Below are positions 9,293-18,943 of a stretch of DNA of 64,000 nt, one piece after another. The translations under genes and the position numbers were made by a program. The stretch is from an uncultured Oscillospiraceae bacterium. Lineage in GTDB: Bacteria > Bacillota > Clostridia > Oscillospirales > Acutalibacteraceae. Within the stretch, counting starts at the first letter, position 1, and each line of letters starts with the position of its first letter. The stretch is from positions 1-64,000 of the forward strand of contig URPQ01000001.1 of the NCBI GenBank assembly GCA_900549755.1. The letters run 5' to 3'. Below the pieces are notes generated by a model that saw only the letters and a list, made by a program, of their open reading frames with translations, did no database searches and was not told where the DNA came from.

Positions 9293-10909
9293 TTAGTGCT
9301 TTTTATCCGCTTTTTCAGCGTACCAGCTTTTCTTATTTATATACATATATTCGTCCGCTTTGGAAAGCAGCTCGCTCCACGAAAGGTTCGGGAAATCGCA
9401 CGAGAGCGCACAGCCGCAGGCAAAATGAATTTCGGGTATCTGCCCCGAGCTGTTATAGGCGGCAACCGCGCTGTTTACAGCCGAAATATATTCATCTGTT
9501 TTTTCACGGTCGGCGTTTCGCACAAACGCCGCAAATTCATCGCCGCCCCAGCGGCATAAAAGCTCCTTTGAGCCTATCTCCTTTTTAAGAATTGAAGAAA
9601 ATTCAGATATCATTTTATCGCCGGCATTGTGGCCCAGCGTATCGTTTGTGTGTTTAAGACCGTTAAGGTCAAACATTATCATAGCGGTTTGTTCTTCGGC
9701 AGAGAAGACGTCCCTAACCAGATCCTCCCAATACGCCTTATTGAAAAGTTTTGTTTTTGAATCAATATATGCTTTTTTATTTATGTTTAAAAGGCTTACA
9801 ACAAACTCGTATACCGAGTAAATTAAAAAAGCCACCATTGTAATTATTATACCCGAGGATGAGCCTTTAAGATAAAAAATTATTATATCCAAAATGCCGC
9901 CCGTCATAAGAAGTGCTGTAAAAATAACAGTCTCTAAGTCTCTTTTTCCGCCGATGTTGTAAAACACCGCCGAGGAAATTATAACGAGAATATCCACAAT
10001 AAGTATTATATGGCAGACAATAAGAATTCGGCGCAGCTCAACAATTGAAAGGAACTGGCAAATAAGCGCGACGGCACAGATGACAGAGCTTGCAATTGCG
10101 GCAATATCAAGCACAATATAGCTCTTTTCCTTGTATTGCTTATCGGTATACAGCAATACGGGGGCTGCCAATGTAAAAAGCGCCGCCAGCGTTATATACC
10201 CTACGGGCATAGTATAGTTTTTAAACATCAAGGCGGAAAAACGCGTATCGGTTATGCGCCATATACCGAGCAGCAGCGAAAAATTACCCAGGAAAAATAT
10301 ATTCCACACGGCGGTGCGTTTTCTTAATATAAGGTAAAGCTGAACTACAATAAGCAAAACGCCCATAACCATACAAAGCGCCGAAAGAATCAGCTGCGGC
10401 AGGTCGGCTTTAAGCTGTTTCATAAACAGCGCATACCTTGAGCCCAGCATAAAGCTGATTTTTCTGTTTTCAACGCTTTTAAATACGGGGGTTACGGTAA
10501 CGGTAACCGCTTTGTCATTATCAAGCCGTGAAAGCGGTATAACCACCCAATAGCTTGTGGGAGATGCGCCTATGCGGTTGCTCTTTGCCGCGCTTGTGCT
10601 GTAAATCAGCGTATTGTCAAACCTTACGTCAACATAGCTGTGCCCGACGTAAAACATAAGGCTTGTATCTCCCGAGTTTACCTTGCCTGTTTTAAAGCGG
10701 TATTCCTTTTTTATTCCTATAGGTGCGTCGGGCGCGGAAATATCGGTTTTTGTGTAATCGGTTATTTCTTTAAATGTGGAATTTTCGCGCGGACTGAATA
10801 CGTCGGTTTTTTCAAAGCAAAGCATATAAACAGAGAATATAACAAACAAAACCGCAGCAACGGCATACGCCGCATATGATGTTTTTTTAAGGCTTATTCC
10901 TTGCTTCAT
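9293..10909 (-). CDS. Membrane diguanylate cyclase (GGDEF), 7TM sensor type
   Basis: 538-residue protein expected to make c-di-GMP from GTP. Order: an N-terminal membrane anchor (about 14-32), an extracytoplasmic jelly-roll-like sensory region to about 170, a block of about seven hydrophobic helices (about 175-380), then a GGDEF domain with intact WGGDEF at 455-459. The inhibitory RxxD site is absent at the expected place (GSKELLCRW precedes GGDEF), so product inhibition may be weak. It follows polC by 29 bases with no terminator and ends at the 9231 hairpin. It is a candidate c-di-GMP source for the riboswitch at 48711. Confidence 0.9.
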   Translation of the reverse strand: MKQGISLKKTSYAAYAVAAVLFVIFSVYMLCFEKTDVFSPRENSTFKEITDYTKTDISAPDAPIGIKKEYRFKTGKVNSGDTSLMFYVGHSYVDVRFDNTLIYSTSAAKSNRIGASPTSYWVVIPLSRLDNDKAVTVTVTPVFKSVENRKISFMLGSRYALFMKQLKADLPQLILSALCMVMGVLLIVVQLYLILRKRTAVWNIFFLGNFSLLLGIWRITDTRFSALMFKNYTMPVGYITLAALFTLAAPVLLYTDKQYKEKSYIVLDIAAIASSVICAVALICQFLSIVELRRILIVCHIILIVDILVIISSAVFYNIGGKRDLETVIFTALLMTGGILDIIIFYLKGSSSGIIITMVAFLIYSVYEFVVSLLNINKKAYIDSKTKLFNKAYWEDLVRDVFSAEEQTAMIMFDLNGLKHTNDTLGHNAGDKMISEFSSILKKEIGSKELLCRWGGDEFAAFVRNADREKTDEYISAVNSAVAAYNSSGQIPEIHFACGCALSCDFPNLSWSELLSKADEYMYINKKSWYAEKADKKH

Positions 10910-10938
10910 AATAATAAATCACCGCCGATTAAGTAAAA

Positions 10939-13900
10939 TTAAAACATAGAAATCTGGTTGGTATCGGGCAATTCGTTCATAGCGCCTAAGTCCGCCAAAT
11001 TCTGAATAATGGTTTTGGAAACGCCCGCCTCTATCTGGAAATCCTCGCGCGATACAAAGTCGCCCTTCTGCGCCGCCTCGTAAATAGAGTATGCCGCTTT
11101 TTCGCCCACGCCCGAAAGCGCGCCGAACGGCAGGCGCATCTTTCCGTTTTCGGGCAGATATTTCATAGCGTGCGAGTGCTTTATATCAATCGGCAGAACC
11201 TCTATTCCGCGGGACATCATCTCGTTGAATATAAGCATATTATTGTAAACGTCAAGCTCTTTTTTGCTGGCTTCCTTGCCCTTTGCCTTAATATTCTGCA
11301 AATACTGCCTTACCGCCTGCTTACCCTGCATTATGGTGGGCACGTCCACATCCTCAGGGCGGGCGGTAAAGTAAGCGCAGTAAAATTCAAGCGGGCGGTG
11401 CACCTTGTACCAGGCAAGGCGCAGTGCCGAAATAACATAAGCCGCCGCGTGAGCTTTAGGGAACATATACTTTATTTTGTGGCAGCTTTCAATGTACCAC
11501 TCGGGCACGCCGTGCGAGCGCATATCGTCCTCCATAGCGCTCCAGTCTTCAGCCGAAACCTTACCCTTAGCTACAAGACCCTTACGCACGGTCTCGGTTA
11601 TTTTAAAGGCTCTGCCCTCTTCAAGCCCTTTATGAATCAGGTACACCATTATGTTATCACGCGTTCCTATAACCTCGGAAATCGTGCAGGTGCCGTTATC
11701 AATAAGGTCCTTTGCGTTGCCGAGCCAAACGTCCGTACCGTGTGAAAGACCCGAAATCTGCAATAAATCGGAAAAGTTTTTGGGCTGGCAGTCGATAAGC
11801 ATTTCGCGCACGAACTTTGTGCCGAACTCGGGCAGACAGTAGGTGCCGGTTCTTGAATCTATTTCGTCCGGCTCAACGCCCAGCGCCTTGGTTGAGGTGA
11901 ACAGGCTGTAAACGTCGGGGTCGCTCATTGAAACGTCGTTTACGGGTATACCTGTATATTCCTCAAGATATTTATATGTAGTAGGCACAACGTGACCCAA
12001 TTCGTCAAGCTTTAGTATGGTATCGTGAATTGAGTGGAAATCGAAATGCGTGGTTATAATATCGGAATTAACGTCGTCCGCCGGGTGCTGGATGGGGCAG
12101 AAATCGTAAATTGTGTTGGTTTTGGGCACGATTATCATACCCGCCGGGTGCTGACCCGTAGTCTGCTTTATCTGCGCCTTTTCCACGAGCGATGCAAGGC
12201 GGTTTAATTCCGCGTTGCTTAAGGTTATGCCCTTTTTCTCGGCATAAGCCTTTGCAAAGCCGTAAGCGGTTTTTTCGGCAACCGTTGAAATGGTACCCGC
12301 CTTAAACACGTTTTCACTGCCGAACAGCGTTTCGGTGTATTTCTGCACCGAGTTTTGAAATTCATCCGAAAAGTTAAGGTCTATATCAGGCACCTTATCG
12401 CCCTTAAAGCCCAAAAACGTTTCAAACGGAATATCGTGCCCGTTGCGGTTAAGCTGAGCGCCGCATTTCGGGCACTTTTTTTCGGGCAGGTCAAAGCCCG
12501 AACCTACCTCGCCCTTTAGGAAAAACTCGCTGTACCGGCACTCTGGGCAAACATAGTGCGGCGGCAGGGGGTTGACTTCGGAAATGCCCGCCATGGTAGC
12601 GGCAAAGGAAGAACCTACCGAACCACGCGAGCCTACTAAATATCCGTTTTCCTCGCTGTATGCCACAAGCTTTTGCGCCGAAATATACATTATTGAAAAC
12701 CCGTTGTTGATAATGGAGTTAAGCTCCTTTTCAAGGCGCTTTTCAACCACCTCGGGCAGATTTTCGCCGTAGGTTCTGTGGGCGGTATCCCAGCAAATAT
12801 CGTGCAGCAGTTCGTCCGACCCCTCAATTACAGGGGGATAGTTGCCGTCGGGCACGGGTATCACGTCGCCGTCTACCATATCGGCTATCTTATTCGGGTT
12901 ATCGATTACAAATTCGCGTGCGCGCTCACCAAAGTAATCGAAATCGGCAAGCATTTCGTCGGTCGTTTTAAGGTACAGCGGCGCCTGATTGTCAAAATCG
13001 TCAAAGCCCTGCCCCGCCATAAGTATTTTACGTATTATATCGTCGCTCTTTTTAAGAAAATGCACGTCGCCCGTGGCTACAACGGGCTTGCCCAGCTTGT
13101 CCGCCAGCTCAACAACCTTGCGGTTAAAGCTTTTTATAACCTCAAAATCGGTAACCTTTTTAAAGCGGTTGGGTATAACCGCTCCCGTCTTCTTATCCTT
13201 TTTATCGGGGTATGATGACTCGCGCACCATAAACGCGTTGTTGCCGAGGGGCTGAATTTCCAGGTAATCGTAATAATCGGCAATTCTTAAAAGCTCATCC
13301 TCGGGCTTTTCGTCAATTATCGCGCGGTACAGCTCGCCCTGCTCGCAGGCGCTGCCCAAAATAAGCCCCTCGCGCAGCTTATCCAGTTTACTGCGCATTG
13401 TGAGCGGCTTACCGCGGAAATCGTGCAAATGCGCCTCGGACACTAATTTATAAAGATTTTTAAGCCCCGTTAGGTTTTTAACAAGTATAATTTGATGGTA
13501 GCGGAATTTCGCCGTTTGCTTTGCGTTTAAATCCTTTACGTCGTTATTAACGTCGTCCACAAAGTAAGACTCAACGCCGTAAATAACCTTAAAATCGCCG
13601 CCCGATTTGCGTATTGCCTTAACCGCACCTGCGGCAGCAGGGTACGCCTGAACAACGCCGTGGTCGGTAATGGCTATTGCCTTATGCCCCCACTCGTAGG
13701 CTTGCCTTACAATAGCGTCGGCAGAGGAAACCGCGTCCTTTGCGGACATATTGGTGTGGCAGTGCAGCTCAACGCGCTTTTCGCCCTCGTGCTCGTCCTT
13801 TTCGGTGTATTTCTGCAAAAGCGCCATGGCGCGCGGCTTTACAACGAAATCCTTTTTGTAATTATCAAATTCATACGAGCCGTTTACAAGTATAAACGCG

Positions 13901-14796
13901 CCGTCCTTTAAGGGGGCTATATCGCCCATACGGTGAGTATCAATAAACAGCGAGGCGTTAAGCGAGTTTGTGTGGTCGCTGAACGAGAAGTTGACTATTG
14001 TCATATCCGTATTTCGCTTTGTCTTAATATCGCGGGTCTCAAGCCCGAAAACCTCGCCCCAGCAGGCAATTTCGGTATCGTCACCCGTAATGCTTATCAT
14101 ATCGCGGGTGTGGTTTGAAATGCCGCCCCTGCCGTAAAACTGCTGCGGATTATCAAGGTAGACTATGCCGTTATCGGGTCTGCCCTCTCTCTTTTCAAAT
14201 TTAATTTCCTTTTTCGGCGCAGCGGGGCGCGCGGGCGCGCTCTGCCTAGGCTCGGCTGCCTGCCTTTCGGGTCTTCTGACAGGCTGTGCAGGCTCTGCGG
14301 GCGGCAGGTCAATTTCCACCTTTTCAAGCTGACCGTCAAACGAAACGGTAATATCCCGCCCGAAACGTTCCTTTATAATGCGCTTAAAGGCGTTTTCAAA
14401 GCCGCAGTCGGTTATGGTGTCATACCCGCCGTATTTAAGCGTAATATTAACGTTGTTATCATTAAGGTTAAATTCCGCGCCGTTGAAATAGCCGTTAAGC
14501 GCGGCGTTTTTAAGCTTTAATTCCGCCGTAATATCGGCGCAGGCGGCGGGTATTAAGGCGTCCTCAGAAAAAACGCAGGAAATATGACATTCATTTAATT
14601 TGAGCGCGTTTTTAAGCTGATTTACAAGCTCGTTTCGGCTTTCGGCTGTTATGTATTTTTCTGCCCTAAGCTCTGCGTTTAAGGCGCGTTCGTCGGTATC
14701 AAGCGAGCATTTTTCTATAACGGTGCTGCCGAATATTTCCGAAATATCGGCTGACAGCCCTCTGTCGAATATTTGAGAAAATAATGCCTTGCCCAC
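10939..14796 (-). CDS. polC: PolC-type DNA polymerase III alpha subunit, exonuclease insert missing
   Basis: Replicative DNA polymerase of low-GC Gram-positives, 1285 residues. In order: N-terminal domain, Pro-rich linker (about 165-200), OB fold (about 235-325), PHP domain (VELHCHTNMS near 342), zinc finger (HYVCPECRYSEF...KKCPKCG), catalytic palm (KVPDIDLNF), HhH region and a C-terminal clamp-binding QISMF. In B. subtilis PolC a DEDD 3'-5' exonuclease (FDVETTGL...) is inserted in PHP. Here the sequence passes from VIYGVESYFVDD (405-415) straight to RYHQIILVKNLTGLKNLYKL (432-451), so the roughly 170-residue exonuclease is absent. It is the last conserved gene of the pyrH operon. Confidence 0.96.
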   Translation of the reverse strand: MGKALFSQIFDRGLSADISEIFGSTVIEKCSLDTDERALNAELRAEKYITAESRNELVNQLKNALKLNECHISCVFSEDALIPAACADITAELKLKNAALNGYFNGAEFNLNDNNVNITLKYGGYDTITDCGFENAFKRIIKERFGRDITVSFDGQLEKVEIDLPPAEPAQPVRRPERQAAEPRQSAPARPAAPKKEIKFEKREGRPDNGIVYLDNPQQFYGRGGISNHTRDMISITGDDTEIACWGEVFGLETRDIKTKRNTDMTIVNFSFSDHTNSLNASLFIDTHRMGDIAPLKDGAFILVNGSYEFDNYKKDFVVKPRAMALLQKYTEKDEHEGEKRVELHCHTNMSAKDAVSSADAIVRQAYEWGHKAIAITDHGVVQAYPAAAGAVKAIRKSGGDFKVIYGVESYFVDDVNNDVKDLNAKQTAKFRYHQIILVKNLTGLKNLYKLVSEAHLHDFRGKPLTMRSKLDKLREGLILGSACEQGELYRAIIDEKPEDELLRIADYYDYLEIQPLGNNAFMVRESSYPDKKDKKTGAVIPNRFKKVTDFEVIKSFNRKVVELADKLGKPVVATGDVHFLKKSDDIIRKILMAGQGFDDFDNQAPLYLKTTDEMLADFDYFGERAREFVIDNPNKIADMVDGDVIPVPDGNYPPVIEGSDELLHDICWDTAHRTYGENLPEVVEKRLEKELNSIINNGFSIMYISAQKLVAYSEENGYLVGSRGSVGSSFAATMAGISEVNPLPPHYVCPECRYSEFFLKGEVGSGFDLPEKKCPKCGAQLNRNGHDIPFETFLGFKGDKVPDIDLNFSDEFQNSVQKYTETLFGSENVFKAGTISTVAEKTAYGFAKAYAEKKGITLSNAELNRLASLVEKAQIKQTTGQHPAGMIIVPKTNTIYDFCPIQHPADDVNSDIITTHFDFHSIHDTILKLDELGHVVPTTYKYLEEYTGIPVNDVSMSDPDVYSLFTSTKALGVEPDEIDSRTGTYCLPEFGTKFVREMLIDCQPKNFSDLLQISGLSHGTDVWLGNAKDLIDNGTCTISEVIGTRDNIMVYLIHKGLEEGRAFKITETVRKGLVAKGKVSAEDWSAMEDDMRSHGVPEWYIESCHKIKYMFPKAHAAAYVISALRLAWYKVHRPLEFYCAYFTARPEDVDVPTIMQGKQAVRQYLQNIKAKGKEASKKELDVYNNMLIFNEMMSRGIEVLPIDIKHSHAMKYLPENGKMRLPFGALSGVGEKAAYSIYEAAQKGDFVSREDFQIEAGVSKTIIQNLADLGAMNELPDTNQISMF

Positions 14797-14811
14797 TTTT
14801 TTACACTCCGT

Positions 14812-15861
14812 TTATAATTTTTCTATTTCCGCCAAAAGCTCGTCAAGCAGTGCGCTTTCGGGCACCTTTTTAATTATCTCGCCGTTTTTAAAAAGCACGC
14901 CGCAGCCATCTCCCCCGGCAATGCCTATGTCGGCTTCTCTTGCCTCGCCCGGACCGTTTACAACGCAGCCCATTATGGCAACGGTTATATTTTTATCACA
15001 GTCTTTAAGGCGTTTTTCTGCCTCGTTCGCAATTTTTATAAGGTCTATTTTCGTTCTGCCGCAGGTGGGGCAGGAAACGAATTTAACACCGCCTGTGCGC
15101 AGCCCCAGCGCCTTTAAAAGCCGCTTGCCCGTTTCAACCTCGCGCACGGGGTCATCCGTTAATGAAACGCGAATTGTATCGCCTATTCCGCGCAAAAGCA
15201 GCCCGCCTATACCGGCGGCGGATTTTACCGTGCCGTTTGCCGCGGTGCCTGCCTCGGTTACGCCCAAATGCAGCGGATAGCGGCATTTTTCCGCCGCTAA
15301 AACATATGCGTTATACATTGTGGCAACGTTTGAGCTTTTAAGAGAAAGCACAATATCATCAAAATCAAATTTTTCAAGCAATGATATATGGTAAAGCCCG
15401 CTTTCCACCATAGCGCGGGGTGTGGGCGAGCCGTATTTTGCCAGAATATTTTTTTCAAGCGAGCCTGAATTTACCCCTATTCTTATAGGCACGCCCGCCG
15501 CCTTGCAGGCGTTTGCAACGGCTTTTACCCTATCGTCCGCACCTATATTACCGGGGTTTATTCTTATTTTATCCGCTCCCGCCGCCACGCTTTCAAGCGC
15601 CAGCCTGTAATCAAAATGAATATCGGCTACAACGGGTATTGATATATTGCTTTTAAGCGCCGCCAGCGTTTTAACGCTCTCTTTATCGGGCACGGAAATG
15701 CGTATAATATCGCACCCCGCCTTTTCAAGCGCTTTTGCCTGCTCTACATTCCCCGCTATATCGTGCGCGGGTATATTAAGCATTGACTGCACCGTAACGG
15801 GCGCGCCGCCGCCGATTGCTACCCCGCCTGCAAATACCTTTTTTGTTTTATACTCCTGCAT
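14812..15861 (-). CDS. ispG: 4-hydroxy-3-methylbut-2-enyl diphosphate synthase (flavodoxin/ferredoxin)
   Basis: 349-residue iron-sulfur enzyme of the MEP isoprenoid pathway, converting MEcPP to HMBPP. The N-terminal TIM-barrel part has NPGNIG and GVNSGSLE. The cluster ligands are in CPTCGRTKIDL and MGCVVNGPGEA. It sits between rseP and polC. With dxr and uppS nearby, it places isoprenoid and undecaprenyl lipid synthesis in this operon. Confidence 0.97.
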   Translation of the reverse strand: MQEYKTKKVFAGGVAIGGGAPVTVQSMLNIPAHDIAGNVEQAKALEKAGCDIIRISVPDKESVKTLAALKSNISIPVVADIHFDYRLALESVAAGADKIRINPGNIGADDRVKAVANACKAAGVPIRIGVNSGSLEKNILAKYGSPTPRAMVESGLYHISLLEKFDFDDIVLSLKSSNVATMYNAYVLAAEKCRYPLHLGVTEAGTAANGTVKSAAGIGGLLLRGIGDTIRVSLTDDPVREVETGKRLLKALGLRTGGVKFVSCPTCGRTKIDLIKIANEAEKRLKDCDKNITVAIMGCVVNGPGEAREADIGIAGGDGCGVLFKNGEIIKKVPESALLDELLAEIEKL

Positions 15862-15867
15862 TTTATG

Positions 15868-16929
15868 TCACCCTGCAATCAGCGTCCAAATATCCTTTGC
15901 GGTTATAAGCAGCATAAAGCCTATCAGCAGCGCAAAGCCCACGGCGTGAACTATCGCCTCGTACTTTTGCGGCACGGGCTTTCTGAAAATCATTTCTATT
16001 AAAATAAACAGCAGTCTGCCGCCGTCAAGCGCGGGTATGGGCAGCAAATTGAAAATACCCAGATTTATTGTTATAAGCGCCATAATAGGCAGCAAATTTT
16101 CAAGGCTTTGCTTTGCCGCCGAGCCTATCGCCGCGGTAACGCCCACAGGGCCCGAAACCGCGCTTATGCCGTATTTCCCGCTTATCAGGTCTATAAGCGA
16201 CCGCCACACAACAGCGCAGTATGACGCGGCTGTGGCAAAGGTTTGCTTAATATATGAGCCGAGGGTTTTTCTTATGCCGTAAACGTAAAAATCCACGTTT
16301 AAATAGCTTATTCCGTTTTCTTCGGAAGAATCGAACTTAACGTCTCTAAGCTCAACCTTTTCGCCGTCGCGCTTTACAACCATATCTATTTTGCCGCCCT
16401 TAACATTTGTAAAGGCGTAGCTTAAATCATAGGTGGAGAAAATTTTTCTGCCCTCCACCTCAATTATTTTATCGTCTACCTTAAGCCCCGATTGCTCGCT
16501 TACCGCGTTTTCCTTAAACTCCGCCACAACGGTTGAGTTAAACGCTTTTTGCGGCGCTAAGGTTACAGCCACAATAATAAGCCCCAAAATCAGGTTAAAG
16601 GTGGCGCCCATTGCCACTATTATAAAGCGCCGCCACGGCTTTTTATTGCAAAAAGCGCGCTCGTCGCCGCTTTCCTCATCCTCGCCCTCCATAGCGCAGT
16701 AGCCGCCAAGGGGCACAAGATTTACCGAATACTTTGTTTCCTTGCCCTGCTTTGAGAAAAGCTTGGGACCGAAGCCCACTGCAAACTCATTTACGCGAAC
16801 GCCCAAAAGCTTTGCGGCAATAAAATGCCCGAATTCGTGTATTACAATTAAAATCAAAAACAGCGCAATAGCCACAAGATACGGCCACACATTGCTCCAA
16901 ACGTTAAGTAAAGCTGAAATAATAACCAC
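15868..16929 (-). CDS. rseP: RseP-type site-2 zinc metalloprotease
   Basis: 353-residue intramembrane protease. The HEFGH zinc motif lies in the first helix near residue 31, a PDZ domain occupies about residues 130-200, and the second motif NLLPIPALDGGRLL is near residue 295. It cleaves anti-sigma factors or signal-peptide remnants in relatives. It is six bases from both dxr and ispG, in the standard dxr-rseP-ispG order. It differs from the sporulation paralogue at 31338, which lacks a PDZ domain. Confidence 0.95.
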   Translation of the reverse strand: MVIISALLNVWSNVWPYLVAIALFLILIVIHEFGHFIAAKLLGVRVNEFAVGFGPKLFSKQGKETKYSVNLVPLGGYCAMEGEDEESGDERAFCNKKPWRRFIIVAMGATFNLILGLIIVAVTLAPQKAFNSTVVAEFKENAVSEQSGLKVDDKIIEVEGRKIFSTYDLSYAFTNVKGGKIDMVVKRDGEKVELRDVKFDSSEENGISYLNVDFYVYGIRKTLGSYIKQTFATAASYCAVVWRSLIDLISGKYGISAVSGPVGVTAAIGSAAKQSLENLLPIMALITINLGIFNLLPIPALDGGRLLFILIEMIFRKPVPQKYEAIVHAVGFALLIGFMLLITAKDIWTLIAG

Positions 16930-16935
16930 CCGATT

Positions 16936-18075
16936 CTAAAAAATACTGTCTCTTACAAGTTTTCTTGCCGCTTTATCAGTCTCAAAAATATCCTCTAATG
17001 TGAAATCCCTTTTGTTTTTAATCTCTGCAAGCGCTTTTTCAACCAAATCGGCTATCTGCAAAAACTTGATTTTGTCCTGCAAAAACAGCGCGACCGCTTC
17101 TTCATTAGCGCCGTTTACCGCAGTTGGTGCCAGCCCGCCCTCGTTTATCGCTTTAATGCAAAGCGGCAGGCACTTAAAGGTTTCGGTATCGGGCTTTTCA
17201 AAGGTGAGGGTGCCTATATCGGTAAGGCTGAGCCGCCGGAACGCATTGTCGGCGCGGTCAGGGTAGGTCAGCGCATACTGTATGGGCAGGCGCATATCGG
17301 GCGTGCCGAGCTGCGCTATAACCGCGCCGTCGCAAAGCTCCACTGCCGAGTGCAGAATGCTCTGCCTGTGCACCAAAACCTCAATTTCATCCGCCGTAAC
17401 GCCGAATAAATGCACCGCCTCTATAACCTCAAGCCCCTTATTCATGAGGCTTGCGGAGTCAACGGTTATTTTAGCGCCCATCGACCAGTTGGGGTGATTA
17501 AGCGCGTCCTTAACCGTTACGTTTTCAAGGTCTTTTCGTTTTCTGCCGTAAAACGGCCCGCCCGAGGCTGTAAGCAATATTTTTTTAAGAGAATTTTCGG
17601 GCGCGCCCTGCAAGGACTGAAAAATCGCGGAGTGCTCGCTGTCCACCGGCAAAAGCCTTACACCCGTTTCTTTAAGGCGGCGGTTTACAATTTCCCCACC
17701 CGTTACAAGTGTTTCCTTATTTGCAAGGGCAACGGTAGTGCCATTGTTTATCGCCGCCAGCGTGGGTCTCAGTCCCGCAATACCCACAACCGAATTAAGC
17801 ACGGTATCGCAATCGCTCTCCGCCGCGGCAATAACGCCCTCTTCGCCCGAATATACCTTAATATCTGTATCGGCAAGCTTTACTTTAAGCTCGGCTGCGG
17901 CGTCTTTATCAAACATTGCGACAAATTGCGGCTTAAATTTTCTCGCCTGCGTTTCGGCAAGCTCTACGTTTCTGCCCGCCGCCAGCGCAGTTATTTCCCA
18001 GCCGTTTTTTTCGCAGGTTTCAAGCGCCTGCGTACCTATTGAGCCGGTAGAGCCCAGAATTGAAAGCCTTTTCAT
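16936..18075 (-). CDS. dxr: 1-deoxy-D-xylulose 5-phosphate reductoisomerase
   Basis: 379-residue NADPH-dependent enzyme making MEP from DXP, the committed step of the MEP pathway. The N-terminal nucleotide motif is GSTGSIGTQAL. Catalytic-loop and substrate residues are in LLPVDSEHSAIFQ and KITVDSASLMNKGLE. The start codon overlaps the end of cdsA, pointing to translational coupling. Confidence 0.97.
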   Translation of the reverse strand: MKRLSILGSTGSIGTQALETCEKNGWEITALAAGRNVELAETQARKFKPQFVAMFDKDAAAELKVKLADTDIKVYSGEEGVIAAAESDCDTVLNSVVGIAGLRPTLAAINNGTTVALANKETLVTGGEIVNRRLKETGVRLLPVDSEHSAIFQSLQGAPENSLKKILLTASGGPFYGRKRKDLENVTVKDALNHPNWSMGAKITVDSASLMNKGLEVIEAVHLFGVTADEIEVLVHRQSILHSAVELCDGAVIAQLGTPDMRLPIQYALTYPDRADNAFRRLSLTDIGTLTFEKPDTETFKCLPLCIKAINEGGLAPTAVNGANEEAVALFLQDKIKFLQIADLVEKALAEIKNKRDFTLEDIFETDKAARKLVRDSIF

Positions 18076-18926
18076 TATATTACCCCTAAAGCTATAAACA
18101 AATACAAAAGCGGCGCGGTCATAATTATGCTGTCAAATCTATCAAGTATACCACCGTGACCAGGTATTAAATTCCCGTAATCCTTAATTCCCGCCGCACG
18201 CTTTATGGCAGAGGCGAAGAGGTCGCCTATCATACCCAAAATGCAGAACGGCACGGTTAAAAGCGCCGCGTTTGTAAGATTTTTTTCAAATGAGAAAGAA
18301 AAGCCCAGAATATATGTCACAATAACGCTTGATACTATTCCGCCCACAGCGCCCTCAATCGTTTTGTGCGGGCTTATATTCGGGCAAAGCTTATGCTTAC
18401 CCAACGTGCTGCCCACAAAATACGCGCCTGCGTCGCACACGCTTGAAAAGTTGAGCAGCATAAAAAGGTAATAAAGCCCGTGCTCATGGTTTATTACCAC
18501 GCCGAGCGAGCTGAACGCAAACGCCACGGGTATGGGCATACCGCAAAGAAAGGCGATATGCGAAAGCTCAAAAGTCTTGTGGTTTTTAAGCGTTACCGCA
18601 GCCGAATATATAAAGTAAATAACGCTCAGCGCCAAAGTAAAGGTTAATTTTATATATGCCTTGTGCGTGCCGTCAAACACCTGCTGCAGCCGAGCTCCCG
18701 TGCTGCCGTCTATTGCAAACACCATAAGCACCACATAGGCGCAGGCGCCTATTATTGCCGCTTTAGACTCAATTTTCGCGGCATTGTGCAAAAGCTCGTA
18801 AATTCCCACAGCAGCTAAAAACGCAATGCAGGCGGTTATAAAAAGCGGGTTTACCGTCATACCTAAGGTTATCACCGCCGCCGCTATAATTATCATAACC
18901 GCGCCTGAAATAATTCGGGTTTTCAT
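18075..18926 (-). CDS. cdsA: Phosphatidate cytidylyltransferase
   Basis: 283-residue multi-helix membrane enzyme forming CDP-diacylglycerol from CTP and phosphatidate. The C-terminal family signature is complete: SAIKRAAGIKDYGNLIPGHG followed by GILDRFD. It lies 17 bases after uppS and overlaps the dxr start, as in many Bacillota. Confidence 0.96.
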   Translation of the reverse strand: MKTRIISGAVMIIIAAAVITLGMTVNPLFITACIAFLAAVGIYELLHNAAKIESKAAIIGACAYVVLMVFAIDGSTGARLQQVFDGTHKAYIKLTFTLALSVIYFIYSAAVTLKNHKTFELSHIAFLCGMPIPVAFAFSSLGVVINHEHGLYYLFMLLNFSSVCDAGAYFVGSTLGKHKLCPNISPHKTIEGAVGGIVSSVIVTYILGFSFSFEKNLTNAALLTVPFCILGMIGDLFASAIKRAAGIKDYGNLIPGHGGILDRFDSIIMTAPLLYLFIALGVI

Positions 18927-18943
18927 AAATTTCTACGCTCCCT

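Noticed and set aside
10939..14796. DnaE-type rather than PolC-type polymerase
   Set aside because: The N-terminal OB fold before PHP, the zinc finger HYVCPECRYSEF and the C-terminal order are those of PolC; only the exonuclease insert is missing.
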